Shown piece after piece: positions 23,395 through 34,331 of a DNA stretch of 64,000 nucleotides. The number at the start of each line of letters is the position of its first letter. Within the stretch, counting starts at the first letter, position 1. The DNA is taken from contig JAVYIG010000413.1 of the NCBI GenBank assembly GCA_035222895.1, forward strand, positions 467,501 to 531,500, given 5' to 3'. The translations under genes and the position numbers were made by a program. The DNA is from Strongylocentrotus droebachiensis (lineage: Eukaryota > Echinodermata > Echinoidea > Camarodonta > Strongylocentrotidae). The notes under the pieces were generated by a model. That model was not told the origin of the DNA, searched no databases, and saw only the letters and a list, made by a program, of their open reading frames with translations.

Positions 23395-24580
23395 TACTAA
23401 AGCCTATATGACAGTTATGATTGCTAGATGCTGAATACGAATGCAGGATCCTTAAATATGTTTCCAGCTTCTGGGAATTCTCTTTTTGGTATATACTTTA
23501 TTGAATTTATATAATAATAAAAATGATGTAACAACATTCAAGCCTAGGCTACTTACAAATACTAGTACTATACATATGTATATTTAAAGAAACAGCATGA
23601 ACATACAATAGAAAATGCAACGATCATGCCATGTAGAATCGTGTGATTTGGAACATTGGTTCAAATTAAGAATGTTCTGCACTATAGTACATTGTATTGT
23701 TTAACATAGTTATATTTCGATTAACAAACGAGGGTGAAGGCTCTGTATCAGATTTATTTAATATTGTGTGTGATTATATAATGTGTTTACTTGCATTCGG
23801 AGGGAATGACAGAAAACAACCAGAATGAGACAAATTATTTTATTTATTTTAGATTACGATTGAGACATTTCCCTGCTTATGAACGACGCCATACACATAA
23901 TAGTGGGTTCTTGTACAGCGCTCATGTCAGTCAGATAAATGATTTGGCAAGATGCCAGGATGGTATGCAGCACAGTTTTATTATGTCAGGAGTAAATTTT
24001 TGCATTCAATTTTGAAGATAATACCCAAAGGCATTTTAGGATGAAAAATCATAGTACATGAAATTAGACTTGTGCATGCTCCTTTATATGCCGTAAGGAG
24101 GAAATAGGAAAGTCTCAAACAAAATATACCCAAAGTGTTTTATTTGCATGTTAAAAGAGACATTCACCTCACTTGACTTTCATTTTCTATGTTCGTTCAG
24201 CATTCGACCTCTCTATCAGGTTTGTTTTTAAAACCGATTGATATAGTGTGCATGACATGTTTGAATATTGTTTGGTTGTCCATTCTTCGACGCATAAATG
24301 CACTTTGAAATCACATTTTATGATATGTAAACATACATTGCAAATAACAGAAATATGCTGAGTTGTAAAATTGAAATGCTTTCCGCTGTTCATTACGCAC
24401 GGAAACTTGAACGATAAGAATAAAACTGGCATTATAAGTATATTCGTATGCACTGGCACACCCGCCTCATAAGAAAAAAAGGAGAAGAAAAAGAAAATAC
24501 GTAAAAGTGTATGGAGAAGTGTCTCTCGGGAGGAAAGTTGAAGACAACAACAGAATATTTCAACTTGCAAAATTAGTCAC
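23395..24580. other. No gene recognised
   Basis: AT-rich sequence with small frames of no recognisable content (23791-24015 plus, 24570-24187 minus). Confidence 0.45.
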
Positions 24581-24587
24581 GGTAGTA

Positions 24588-24786
24588 CTGGCGTCTTAGA
24601 AAAAGTAAAATAATGAACTAAATTGCAATTGGTCTTGAACTCAGTCGACCAAATATGTATGTACTAAAGTAACTAGAATCTAAGTATCATTCCAAGTTCG
24701 CAAACTTGTTAGTACATAAATATTTGGTCGACTGAGTTCAATACCCACTGCAATTTAGTTTATTATTATAAAAAGAAAAACGCCAG
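24588..24786. mobile_element. 199-bp palindromic MITE with TA target sites (Tc1/mariner-like)
   Basis: Ends CTGGCG and CGCCAG are each flanked by TA (24586-24587 and 24787-24788). Arms of about 80 bp pair closely, including AACTAAATTGCA and TTGAACTCAGTCGACCAAAT. There is no coding capacity. The TA duplication suggests, but does not prove, mobilisation by an IS630/Tc1/mariner transposase. Confidence 0.8.
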
Positions 24787-24789
24787 TAA

Positions 24790-25845
24790 TAGATGAAATT
24801 GTTGTAGATGATTGAACTTGTCATTAATGTTCGAGAAACAACCAAAACCGAAACCGAAACTAAAAATCACATTATAAACGTGAGCCAGAGCTAATTTACT
24901 TATGTAGTGCAAATTTATTTGTTATCAAATGCCTCTCATTCACATCAGTTAGTGTTCTGGAATTGCAGTAAAGATCTGGAGCCATAATGATAATGCAATG
25001 ATAACTTTAAAGAGCTACCCATTTTTTTCTTTCAAAAAATGGAAAGTATTGAAAATTAATCTGATTTTGGTCGAGGTTGTTATTTCAAGAAAATGAGGAA
25101 AAACGAGATTAAGTGAAACATGCTAAATGTATTAAACTATAAACTGGGAGTATAATATAAATCACAAATGTGTGCTAGATGGTAAGCCCCACGATAATGA
25201 TCAACCATAACTATCCGCATACCACCGCTCTTCCTTTAATACGTTAAACCTATTCTGATATGACTGTCAACAGTTCTAACGTCCATGCCGCAAAACAAAT
25301 TTACGGATAAATATTTGCAATCTTTCCATTTGCTCAATACACACAAAATTTGTCGAATACAATATGTTCGGTTAGGTCTCACCGTGTACTCATATTAGTT
25401 GATTTTTTTTTTCGGGGGGGGGCATTTTCTTCAGACTCGTCAAATAGAAAAGCGAAATTCAATCGCTTAATTGGCAAAATATACTTTATCACAAAATTCA
25501 ATTTGTTTAATGTTGAGAAATTTGATATTCAGCTTCTGAATACAATTAATTATTATTTTGCTTCGTAATGCAACCTGAACCACAAGCACTAGAAACGTAC
25601 ACATAGTATGGTGACAGTAGCTAGTAGTAGTAGTATTTTGGAATGTCCGTTAAAATACAGCGCATAGTCATTTGTGTGGATAAAACGTCTTTTATAAATT
25701 ATGGAGAGAAAAATTTGGGATGGAAATTGTTTTTTGATCATTGCTTACAGTTTGTGGGTGGTAGGTAATTTTTTTTATGTGAATGATTTAAAAAAGATTA
25801 AACTCGTTTTAGAATTTCCACCATACTATATGGTGACGGGTGACG
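24790..25845. other. No gene recognised
   Basis: AT-rich intergenic sequence with a G-run at about 25412-25421. Frames 25350-25568 and 25701-25916 have no recognisable domain. Confidence 0.45.
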
Positions 25846-25849
25846 GGCC

Positions 25850-26045
25850 CCCTCCCTTGAGCCACGAGGGGGGGGGGTGCGAATTGTCAAATTTTCGAGG
25901 GCAAAAAAAAAATTAGTGTTGCTCCTTATACCCCCCCCCCCTCGCTTATTCACCGGCTGGCTGTTTCGACGCTAAATATTTTCTCACAAACTGGGCCCCC
26001 TCTTTGGCCCCCTCCCCTGCCGCCGGCTGGATCTGCCCCTGCCCC
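25850..26045 (-). repeat. Dispersed G/C-rich repeat, second copy
   Basis: Matches 20130-20322: CGCTTATTCACCGGCTGGCT, GACGCTAAATATTTTCTCA and GCCGCCGGCTGGATCTGCCC occur in the same order, with poly(C) between. No coding content. Confidence 0.65.
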
Positions 26046-26159
26046 CCCCCCCCCGTTGAGCAAACAAAAATTGTTTGCATAAGATCTCCCTCGAAGCAGT
26101 TCCCCAATTGACAACCGATATTATTTCATGCTAAATATATTACTCATTGCGGATATAGA

Positions 26160-26400
26160 CCGCTTTACGGTCCTCCCGTAAAGTATAAAAGACCCTTGCT
26201 TACAACAGTTTTTATCACCTGACGAAGTATTGCAGTAGCATACGAAACGTCGTGATCTTTTAGATTCCTTATTGACCACATTGCGAGACAAACGAATATC
26301 ACTAGCGATATTATTTTCGATATTATTTCAGTTTTAAACGATCGATGCATGGAGAAATTAAAGCCTGATGCGTGTCGTTGTAACTTTTTGACCAATTTGC
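26160..26400. mobile_element. Possible retroelement relic with GACGAAG...GAAACGTC signature
   Basis: CACCTGACGAAGTATTGCAG followed by CATACGAAACGTCGTGATC resembles a conserved stretch often seen in Penelope-like and some LINE elements, with a decayed frame around it. Family assignment is weak. Confidence 0.25.
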
Positions 26401-26459
26401 CACCCCCTTCCTTACTTGATCCGGATTTATATTCAATTCAATTTATAGAACAAATATTT

Positions 26460-26880
26460 GATATAATAATAATAATAATAATAATACTCAGTTCTTTTAT
26501 TGCGCATGACACATTACAGGGTAGCATGTCCCTATGCGCTTCAAATAGAAAGGAAAGTATTACAAGAAAAAGTCGTACAAATTAGAAAATCCACTTAGAA
26601 GCAAACAAATACATGTAGTGTTGGACGCTGAGTTCATTGGTGTACACTTTTAACATTGAATAAATACGTTTTAAGAGAAACCTTGAACTTGTTTTAAATT
26701 ATTGTGATTTCTCATGGAATCTGGAAGTGAATTCCAAAAAACTGAGGAGGCGTGTGTAAAAAAACGTTCACCGTATGTTTTTGTTGAGGTGGGGGACAAT
26801 AAATAATGATTTTGAGCTTGATCTTAAAGTACGAGTATAGGCCACTATTTTTGTTTTACTTATGAATGATCTAGCACAAA
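26460..26880 (-). mobile_element. LINE 3' end with (ATT)n tail
   Basis: Minus-strand translation over 26880-26640, reading across two frames, gives the C-terminal pattern of CR1/L2-type ORF2: RTLRSSSKSLFIVPHLNKN, then FFTHASSVFWNSLPDS. Its 3' UTR has GAAGCGCATAGGGACATG, GCGCAATAAAAGAACTGAG and an (ATT)n tail at 26485-26465. That tail type is shared by the SINEs here. Broken by frameshift and 5'-truncated. Confidence 0.65.
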
Positions 26881-27722
26881 GAAGTTGAAGATTATACAGA
26901 ACAAAATGGTGAGATTTATCAACTGTTCTGGTCCAAGAACTCATGTTGGCTACAGCGAACTTTCTAAAGCTGGTTTTCTTGAAGTCGACCAAAGATCAAA
27001 ACAACTCGTATTGCATCACGTGCATAAAATATATCATACTAGGTCGAATCATGATATTCGATCCAACTTCGATCTTGTTACTGACGTACATGATTATAAT
27101 ACAAGAAATAGCCGATTCACCTTTAACTTACCAGAAAGAGTAGGTAGTATTGGAAATTCGTTTTATTACAATGCCATAAAACATTGGAATTCCCTTCCCA
27201 ATGGTGTAAAAGAAATAGGAAACTATGATCATTTTAAGAGGAAATTAAAGGAATACCTAATACTTGACAGTCAGAGAAGAGAAGTGAATGACATGTTATA
27301 TGATTGAAATTGTTATTCTTCTGTCGGTTCATACTTTTTCATGATGTATATACTTATGTTTTCGTACGTTATAGAAATTCTACAAATTCATCATTATTTT
27401 CCTCTTCTTCCTTCTCCTCTTTTTCTTCTTCACCTTCTTCTATTTCTTCTTGTACTTAATATCATTTCTATCATCAGTTTAATGTTGTTATTATTATTAT
27501 TATCTTTAATAATTAGTTCTTTTAATTTTCTTATCTGTCTGTAAAATAATATTACTTTTTTAACTTATTAATTTTATACATGTCTGTAAGGGACCCCACT
27601 GGAAATAAGCTCTCGAGCTTTCGTGGGTTATCCTGTTCGAGCTGACTTATTTTTGATCTGTTATTATTGTATATTGTTGTATGTTGGAAGCTTGTCGAAT
27701 AAAAATCAATCAATCAATCGAT
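26878..27722 (+). mobile_element. LINE 3' end (CR1/L2-like), head to head with the minus copy
   Basis: An open frame of 140 aa (26885-27307) carries the C-terminus of a non-LTR ORF2: KIIQNKMVRFINCSG, GYSELSKAGFLEV, then YNTRNSRFTF and FYYNAIKHWNSLP followed by FKRKLKEYL and a stop. The 3' UTR ends GTCGAATAAAAATC with a (AATC)n tail at about 27700-27722. It begins where the minus-strand LINE fragment begins, giving a head-to-head joint near 26880. The tail type differs, so these are two families. Confidence 0.85.
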
Positions 27723-27724
27723 GA

Positions 27725-28380
27725 TGGCAGGCGACGCAGACATCTATGAAAAGAAGGAAATGCGGAATACATTCTTGGCAATGAAGTGAATTTTGGCCCT
27801 AGGAAGGGAATGATGAATGGCTACGTCTAGTATGTTCAATTAATTACAATTAATTGGCATGGTTACAGTATCATACAGCAGAAACATGGACATGATCATT
27901 TTAACCAAACCTATATATGCGTGCCCAACTATGAGAAAAATGCAAAAATCCCATCATTTGAAAATTGGGTGTACGAGAGAATGAGTAATGGAAAGATTTG
28001 TAAACTAACAGAGAAATATTGCATAAAACAGGGCTTAATTAAACAAAATATCCTCATAGGAATAGTTTAAGAAAGAAAGGTTAACCTTTTGGTCGTAATT
28101 AGAGAGGTTCGTTGGAATTATAGGAATAGTACTATATACTGTCGAGGGAAGCCGAAAACCATCTTCGAGGAGAACTTAAAGACTTGAAGCGGAATGACAC
28201 TGCACGAGTGTATTAAAATGGCAGCTAACAGAAATTTGTGGGGGGGAAATGTCAACATCCGAGTTGAATGATCTGGGAAGATACAAATGGACTGAATACT
28301 AAGAATGAATGTTCCTAAAATAAATGCATGCAGTGCAGTGATGCACGATTTCCATCTAAAAGCGGTAGCGCCCTCTAGCT
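27725..28380. other. Intergenic, upstream of TTC30
   Basis: AT-rich sequence with no supported exon. Its last part is the distal promoter region of TTC30. I searched for an X-box (RFX site) and did not find a convincing one. Confidence 0.45.
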
Positions 28381-28398
28381 AGCTAGCTCTGCGTGCAC

Positions 28399-28410
28399 TG
28401 CGCATGCGCA
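28399..28410. promoter_or_regulatory. NRF1-type palindrome upstream of TTC30
   Basis: TGCGCATGCGCA is an exact match to the NRF1 consensus YGCGCAYGCGCR and lies 156 bp upstream of the TTC30 ATG. The surrounding 160 bp is locally GC-rich and lacks an obvious TATA box, as in many broadly expressed genes. Function is inferred from the motif and position only. Confidence 0.55.
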
Positions 28411-28565
28411 CAAGGTAAATTCCTTCTCATTTTATCTCGTCGTCTTGGTGAAAGGACGCCGTGACCGTGCGACTACAGTCATATTCCTTTGTTTTTATCT
28501 CATTTTATAATTAGTTACAAAGAAGTGGATTCATTTGAAGTTGGCCAATATCATACCGAGGAAAG

Positions 28566-31500
28566 ATGGCAGCCCAAAACATAAAAGACGGAGAATATAC
28601 GGCCTCAATATATACGATGGTAAGAGAGCTGAAATTGCACACTTGTCTTGAGTCATCCAAAAAAGGTTACCGGGTCGGAGGCGAGTGGAGAGCCGGAGCG
28701 GACCGCTAGATTGGTGGCGGTGGGGCGCTGGCATGGGGTCGGGTATAAAACTTAATGGAATTTGGAAAGACAAAAGTTATTAATATCTATTTCTAGAACC
28801 GGTACAGTGGTAGCAATCAATTGTAATGAAACTTGTGAGATGCACACTCGATAGCTCTGTTTGTATTGCGATGTGACATGTCATTTTGTGAAACCACTGA
28901 AATGGAATTCTGCAGGATACGCGACCTTCTGCCGCCAGGTCCCCTCAATTATGGGATCATGTAGAATTCCATTCTGCATTTGTTGCTGGCTCAAGCCGCT
29001 GGGTGTTTGGTCAGAGTAAAGTGAAGTAAAGGAGGGGGTTTTCGACCACTTAAGACAAAATCCTATTTTTTGGACCCTTTAGAGTTTAGTTAGATCTAGG
29101 TCTAGAATCTATTCCTATTTATTATCATTTCTTGTAAGTCAAGAAGCAAATAGGTCTAATCTAGAGTAGAGTCTCCGGTTTGCGGCATAGCCCGGTTTGC
29201 GGCCAGGGGTATCACTTTTCAAAATAAAATAAAAATGACTCGATAATAATCATTGAAACCTACTGGAAATCGAACTTGCCCCCAACCCCTCCGGCACAAA
29301 GTGGCTTGGAAAAGAGGGTTGCTTCTCTGGAGGGCAAGATGGATAAGATGGAGGGCAAGATTGACTCAATAATTGAAGCACTGAAGACGTCCCTTTCAGT
29401 GATAGGGCCCTTACAGACTTCAGTCCAGAGTCTGGTTGACAGCGTGAGAAAGTCGCAAGCTTCTCCCGCCCGCTACCAGTGCGGGAAATTAGGACATTTT
29501 AAAATAAAATGTCCCAAGAGAAGTCCCGGACTTAAGGTTTCCTTCGTCTCCGAGGACCCGGGAAACGACTCTGGATCAGCATTGGGGTTGGACAAGGGTG
29601 GACCAGTGTCCAATAATTCGGTAGCATTTGGAAGGGAATCGCCTCCCTCGGAAACGGGGATTAATGGTGTTTCCTCTGATGCTACAACTAGTGTGAACCC
29701 ACATCCCGTTTTGGGTTTGGACAAGGGTGTACCAGTGGACAATAATTCAGTAGCATTTGGAAGGGATTCGCCTCCCCCGGAAACAGGGATTCATGCATAG
29801 TGTTTCCTCGGATGCTACGATTAATGATAACATCCACGAATCTAAGCAGATTTGTGGCGGCCAGGACAGCATCGTTAAAGTGGAAGTGCCGGGGGAAGTT
29901 CCCAACCCAATCTCTAGTAAGAAAGAGCTTCCTTCTCACTCCCCTTCCGCGGGTGCGACCCATGGGGCCAGGCCTCCAACGGAGCCAAGCCCATGGCTGA
30001 CACCCCCCTGGCCACCGCCTACCGGTCAGAATCCCGACAACCCAAAACTGGACATGGACAGATGTATGCCGCAGTAAGTCACCATCCACTTTTAGTATAA
30101 ACATAAAAAATTATGGATTGGTGACAAACCCATTCGGGCAGTAGTACACACGGCTGCCGAGGTATACTATCCTCGTCGCCAACTGGAATGATTGTGGGAC
30201 CGGTTGATTTGATTTTGGGTGGCAGCAAATTCAGTGAACATGTTTGTGTTGCCCCAATCGATGATGACATGTTGTTAGAGGCAGACCTCCTGCGGAAACA
30301 TCGTGCATACATCAATATACCGGATTCCTTATTAACCTTTCAGGGCGAGTGTATAGAAATGACCTGTGGCGAAGATGTGAATAAAAAGTATTCTTTGCGA
30401 AGTCAGTAACCATCCCCCCGATGGCGGTCAAACGGGTGCGATGCAATCTCGATTCATCGCGTACGAGTGACCAATTCATTGTGGAGCTGGATGTAGCCTT
30501 GACCGGGTTTGTCCCACATACTCTACATGATGGGAAGGGTTCAATACAGTTGTATGCTCTTTAAAATGGAATAAGGGGAAACTCATTAGTGAAGTTTTCA
30601 GAGCCTAGCTCTGTTTTAGAACCCGCCTAGAAGATCCGTCAAGTAGATTTGATGGGGGATGCACAAATCCCTTCCCATCTGCAGGGTTTTTGGGAACGGT
30701 CTTCCGAGTCTTTAATCTCAGAAGAACAGGGAATATTGAAGGTTTTTTTTTAAGTGGTTTACACCTTAAGGAAGAACACATACAAGCTGTGGTGGGCTGG
30801 CCAACACCTTAATGTACTAGAGAGGTGGAACAGCCCCTCGGTCTTGTGAATTTCCATCGAGTCTTCCTTAAAGACTATGCCCAAATAGTAGGACCATTAT
30901 ATGGTCTCACGGGCAAGAACCAATTCGATCAAGTCCAAATATTAATGACCACGTACCGCCCCTGCTACCCAACTCTGTGGATCCATTCATTCTGGATACC
31001 GACGCGTCAGGCACGGCCATTGGTGCTGTACTTTCTCAAGTTCAGGAGGGACAAGAGCAAACTATTGCTTACGGCAGTTTTTTCCTTATCCCCCGAACAT
31101 TGACGCTATGGCTGGAAAGCAAGCTCCGAGCTGGGACGAGGGAATCACCCCAGCCGGCTTCAGCTGCTGGAGAAGTTTCCCTTGCCCCAGCTGGGGAGTA
31201 GGGGAGAGTCGTGGTGCTCTTCTTCTGAAGAGCCCTCCCGCTCCGGGAGGTATGGGGAGGGGGCTTGGTGCTCTTCAGAGCCCACCCCTTCCGGAGGGTT
31301 TGGAGCTCTCGAGAGCCCACCCTTTTTAAGTTTGTATACCCTCCCAATATCCGGCTCTATTTACAAGCTAAAGACTATTTGTTTTTTATCTTTCGCTTGT
31401 TTTTATAGTCGGGAGGAATATGGGAAATTATGGGTATACGGGCCGCACGCATGTGCGTACGTCGGGTTGCTTTGCCTGGTCGCACGTACGTACATGCGAG

Positions 31501-34300
31501 CTTGTATATAAAGGGCTTTTAGCCCGCTGCCCGGGGCAGAATTACCGAAGTATAGACTACGCATCGGAGTGCACTACAAGCAACGAAGATCATCACAGCA
31601 ACCAGCAAAGGACAGCATCGACGGATTCTGACATATAGTGACGACTCTGGTGAGTAGATTTTACTTCACGACTAACACAAAATCGGGCTCTAAATCTGAA
31701 AAATACTTGAAATAAAGCTCATTTTATGGTACCCATATTTCTTCAGACACGCGTAAGATACTTGATTTTTCAGAATCGGGTAGCGGGACCGCCGATTACA
31801 TCGCTAAAATGTGATATTTTAGGATATATTTTCCATTGCAAATGTGGTTCTTCAGTGACTCTGGCATTGTATGGTATGTGTGGGATATGTGATATGCTGT
31901 TATATGCGATGTATTTTAAAGGGATTTTACCATGCATCCAATGGATCGGCCGAAAACTGGTGATGGTCGATTACCCCCTCCTTTACTCTACTCCCGGCCC
32001 CCCCACTCAGAGGTCTGAATGACCGCATGCGTGTTGCCAAAATGTCCGGTAAAGAGGTACTTTTCGTGCGACAAAGTCCGGCCCGAGAATTGTAAAAAAA
32101 GGGGTGTATTTGACTTTTCACCCGGAGATTTCTTTAAAAAGGTGGTGTTTTTCTTTTTTTCTCTCATCTCTTTGGACTCATGAGAAATTATTCCGAATTT
32201 AGGGGGGTACATTGAGCATTTTTCCTGATTTAGGGGGGTCTCCAAGGCAGGAAAAGCCCGCGAAAAGCCCGCGAAAGGGGGGTTCGGAAATGTTGGCAGT
32301 CCTCAGATAGGGGGTGCTTTCAAAAAGAGGGTACACTGTACGAGCATATGCGTACCCTAAATAACACTGAGTGGGGGGCCGGGACTCTACTGCCACTAAT
32401 ATGCTGAAAATCACCACTGAAACTTCAGAAAAGAAAATTGATTTGCCATGCCAACTTTTATTTCTTTTTTGAATTTTTCTTTTTTCAAAAAAGTAACAAA
32501 ATGTAGGATTTCAAAAACTTTAATCAGATGTGAAATAACTGAAAAAAAGAGAAATCTAATCAAAATATTGATTTTTGTCTGAAGGCCAGATGATCAGTAG
32601 TCCTACATGTAGTTTGTACCACTCCAGCAAAGCATAGAGAGTCAATGCTGATGCGTATTGACCTCTAGCACTGCATGCTTGCTGTGAGGCAGGTATTATA
32701 CACAGATATACACAATATATAGACTGCACACAATAGGACCGATTGGGCTGATCAACAAATTCGACACTAGATTTTAAAATTATTCTTTTTAACATCAGTA
32801 AGTTTAACAAAAATGTATTTTACTGCTATTTAGGTGTCATCAATTGTCACTAAAGTACTGATTTTGAGTGAAATCAGTTGAGTTTTGTACAGTGGTGTTT
32901 GAAATGTTGAGAATCAAAAGCACAGCTTTTACTACACAGCCAGGATAGTATTATGCACCTATTTGTGGTTTGTACATAATCATTTTCAATATATGATCCA
33001 TTGATTGCAATCTTACTAGAGTAGAGTATGTATGTCTTTGATCAGAAAGTTTTCATGGTATTTCTAATATAAGGTCCTTTGCTTTCTGCTGTCACTGTCT
33101 CCTTTTACTTAGAAAGGCAAGGTAACCAGTGCAATATTGACAAATTTGATTCTGATTTTAACTCTGTCAGATTTAATAGTTTGTGAGAGGGAAATGTGAT
33201 TTAAGAATTCTTTCAAATTGATTGTATTTGTCTGTTTAATATTCTTGACTTCTTTCCCTTGTATTTTCAGATCAAAGAAGGGAAGTACATTGATGCCATA
33301 CACATCCTCTCCCAGGAATTACAGAATCACCCAAGAGTAAGATTTTTCTCCTTCTTCTTTTTCTTCTTTGTTTCCTTTACCGCCTTCTTCTTCTTCTTCC
33401 TCCTCTTTGTTTTTCTTCTCCTCCTGCTTGAGGGAGGAAGAAATATTTCCATACACAATGTACATGTACATGTATGTACTTTATTAGAACTCCTGTCTTT
33501 GAGGTCTAAATTAGTTCTGCTTGGGTGTTAATTAAAAGTTTAAATTATCTTTGAGTGGATTTGTAATCAACTGATTACCAGTGTTAACAGAGCTTCTACT
33601 ATTAAATGAGAAGGTATTATGGGCACAACAAAACAATTCAGTATGTGCTGTTAGTTAAGATAGCATCTGCATGCTGACAAAATGTTGACCCTCTTAAAAT
33701 TTGATGTAAACTGATGTTGGCATTTCTGTGCTTGTTTACTCTGCAGTCCCGTGCAGCTCTTTCCCTGCTTGGCTACTGTTATTTTCATGTCCAAGACTAC
33801 GCAAATGCCGCCGAGTGCTATGAGCAGCTGAGTCAGTTTTTCCCAGAGGTGGACACCTATCGGCTGTACTACGCCCAGGCACTCTACCATGCTTGCGCCT
33901 ACCCAGAGGCCATGAAGGCCACGTTCCAGGTGGAAAACCAGGAGTACCAGCCCAAGGTATGCACAATAGGACATTATAAAGCCCTCATGGGGATCATATT
34001 TGATATGAGGGTATTTGGCCGAGCAGCCTGGTGGATGCAGAAGGTCGGAAGCCCTAGAGGAATTAGGCCATTAATATGAACAAATTGGAAAAAGTGGTTG
34101 TTAAATGAAGATAATCATGATGTGAGCATGCACATGTGAACAATTACTCAACAATCCTTTTATTCATTAACCATATTCTTAAATTTAACCCTGGACTTAG
34201 CACAACACATACATGTGCAGAGATGCCAACTAGTACGGATTTCCTGTAATTGGTACGGAAATTAACGACCATTACGGCAGTACGGAATGTTGTCTAAAAA

Positions 34301-34331
<31 letters not shown>

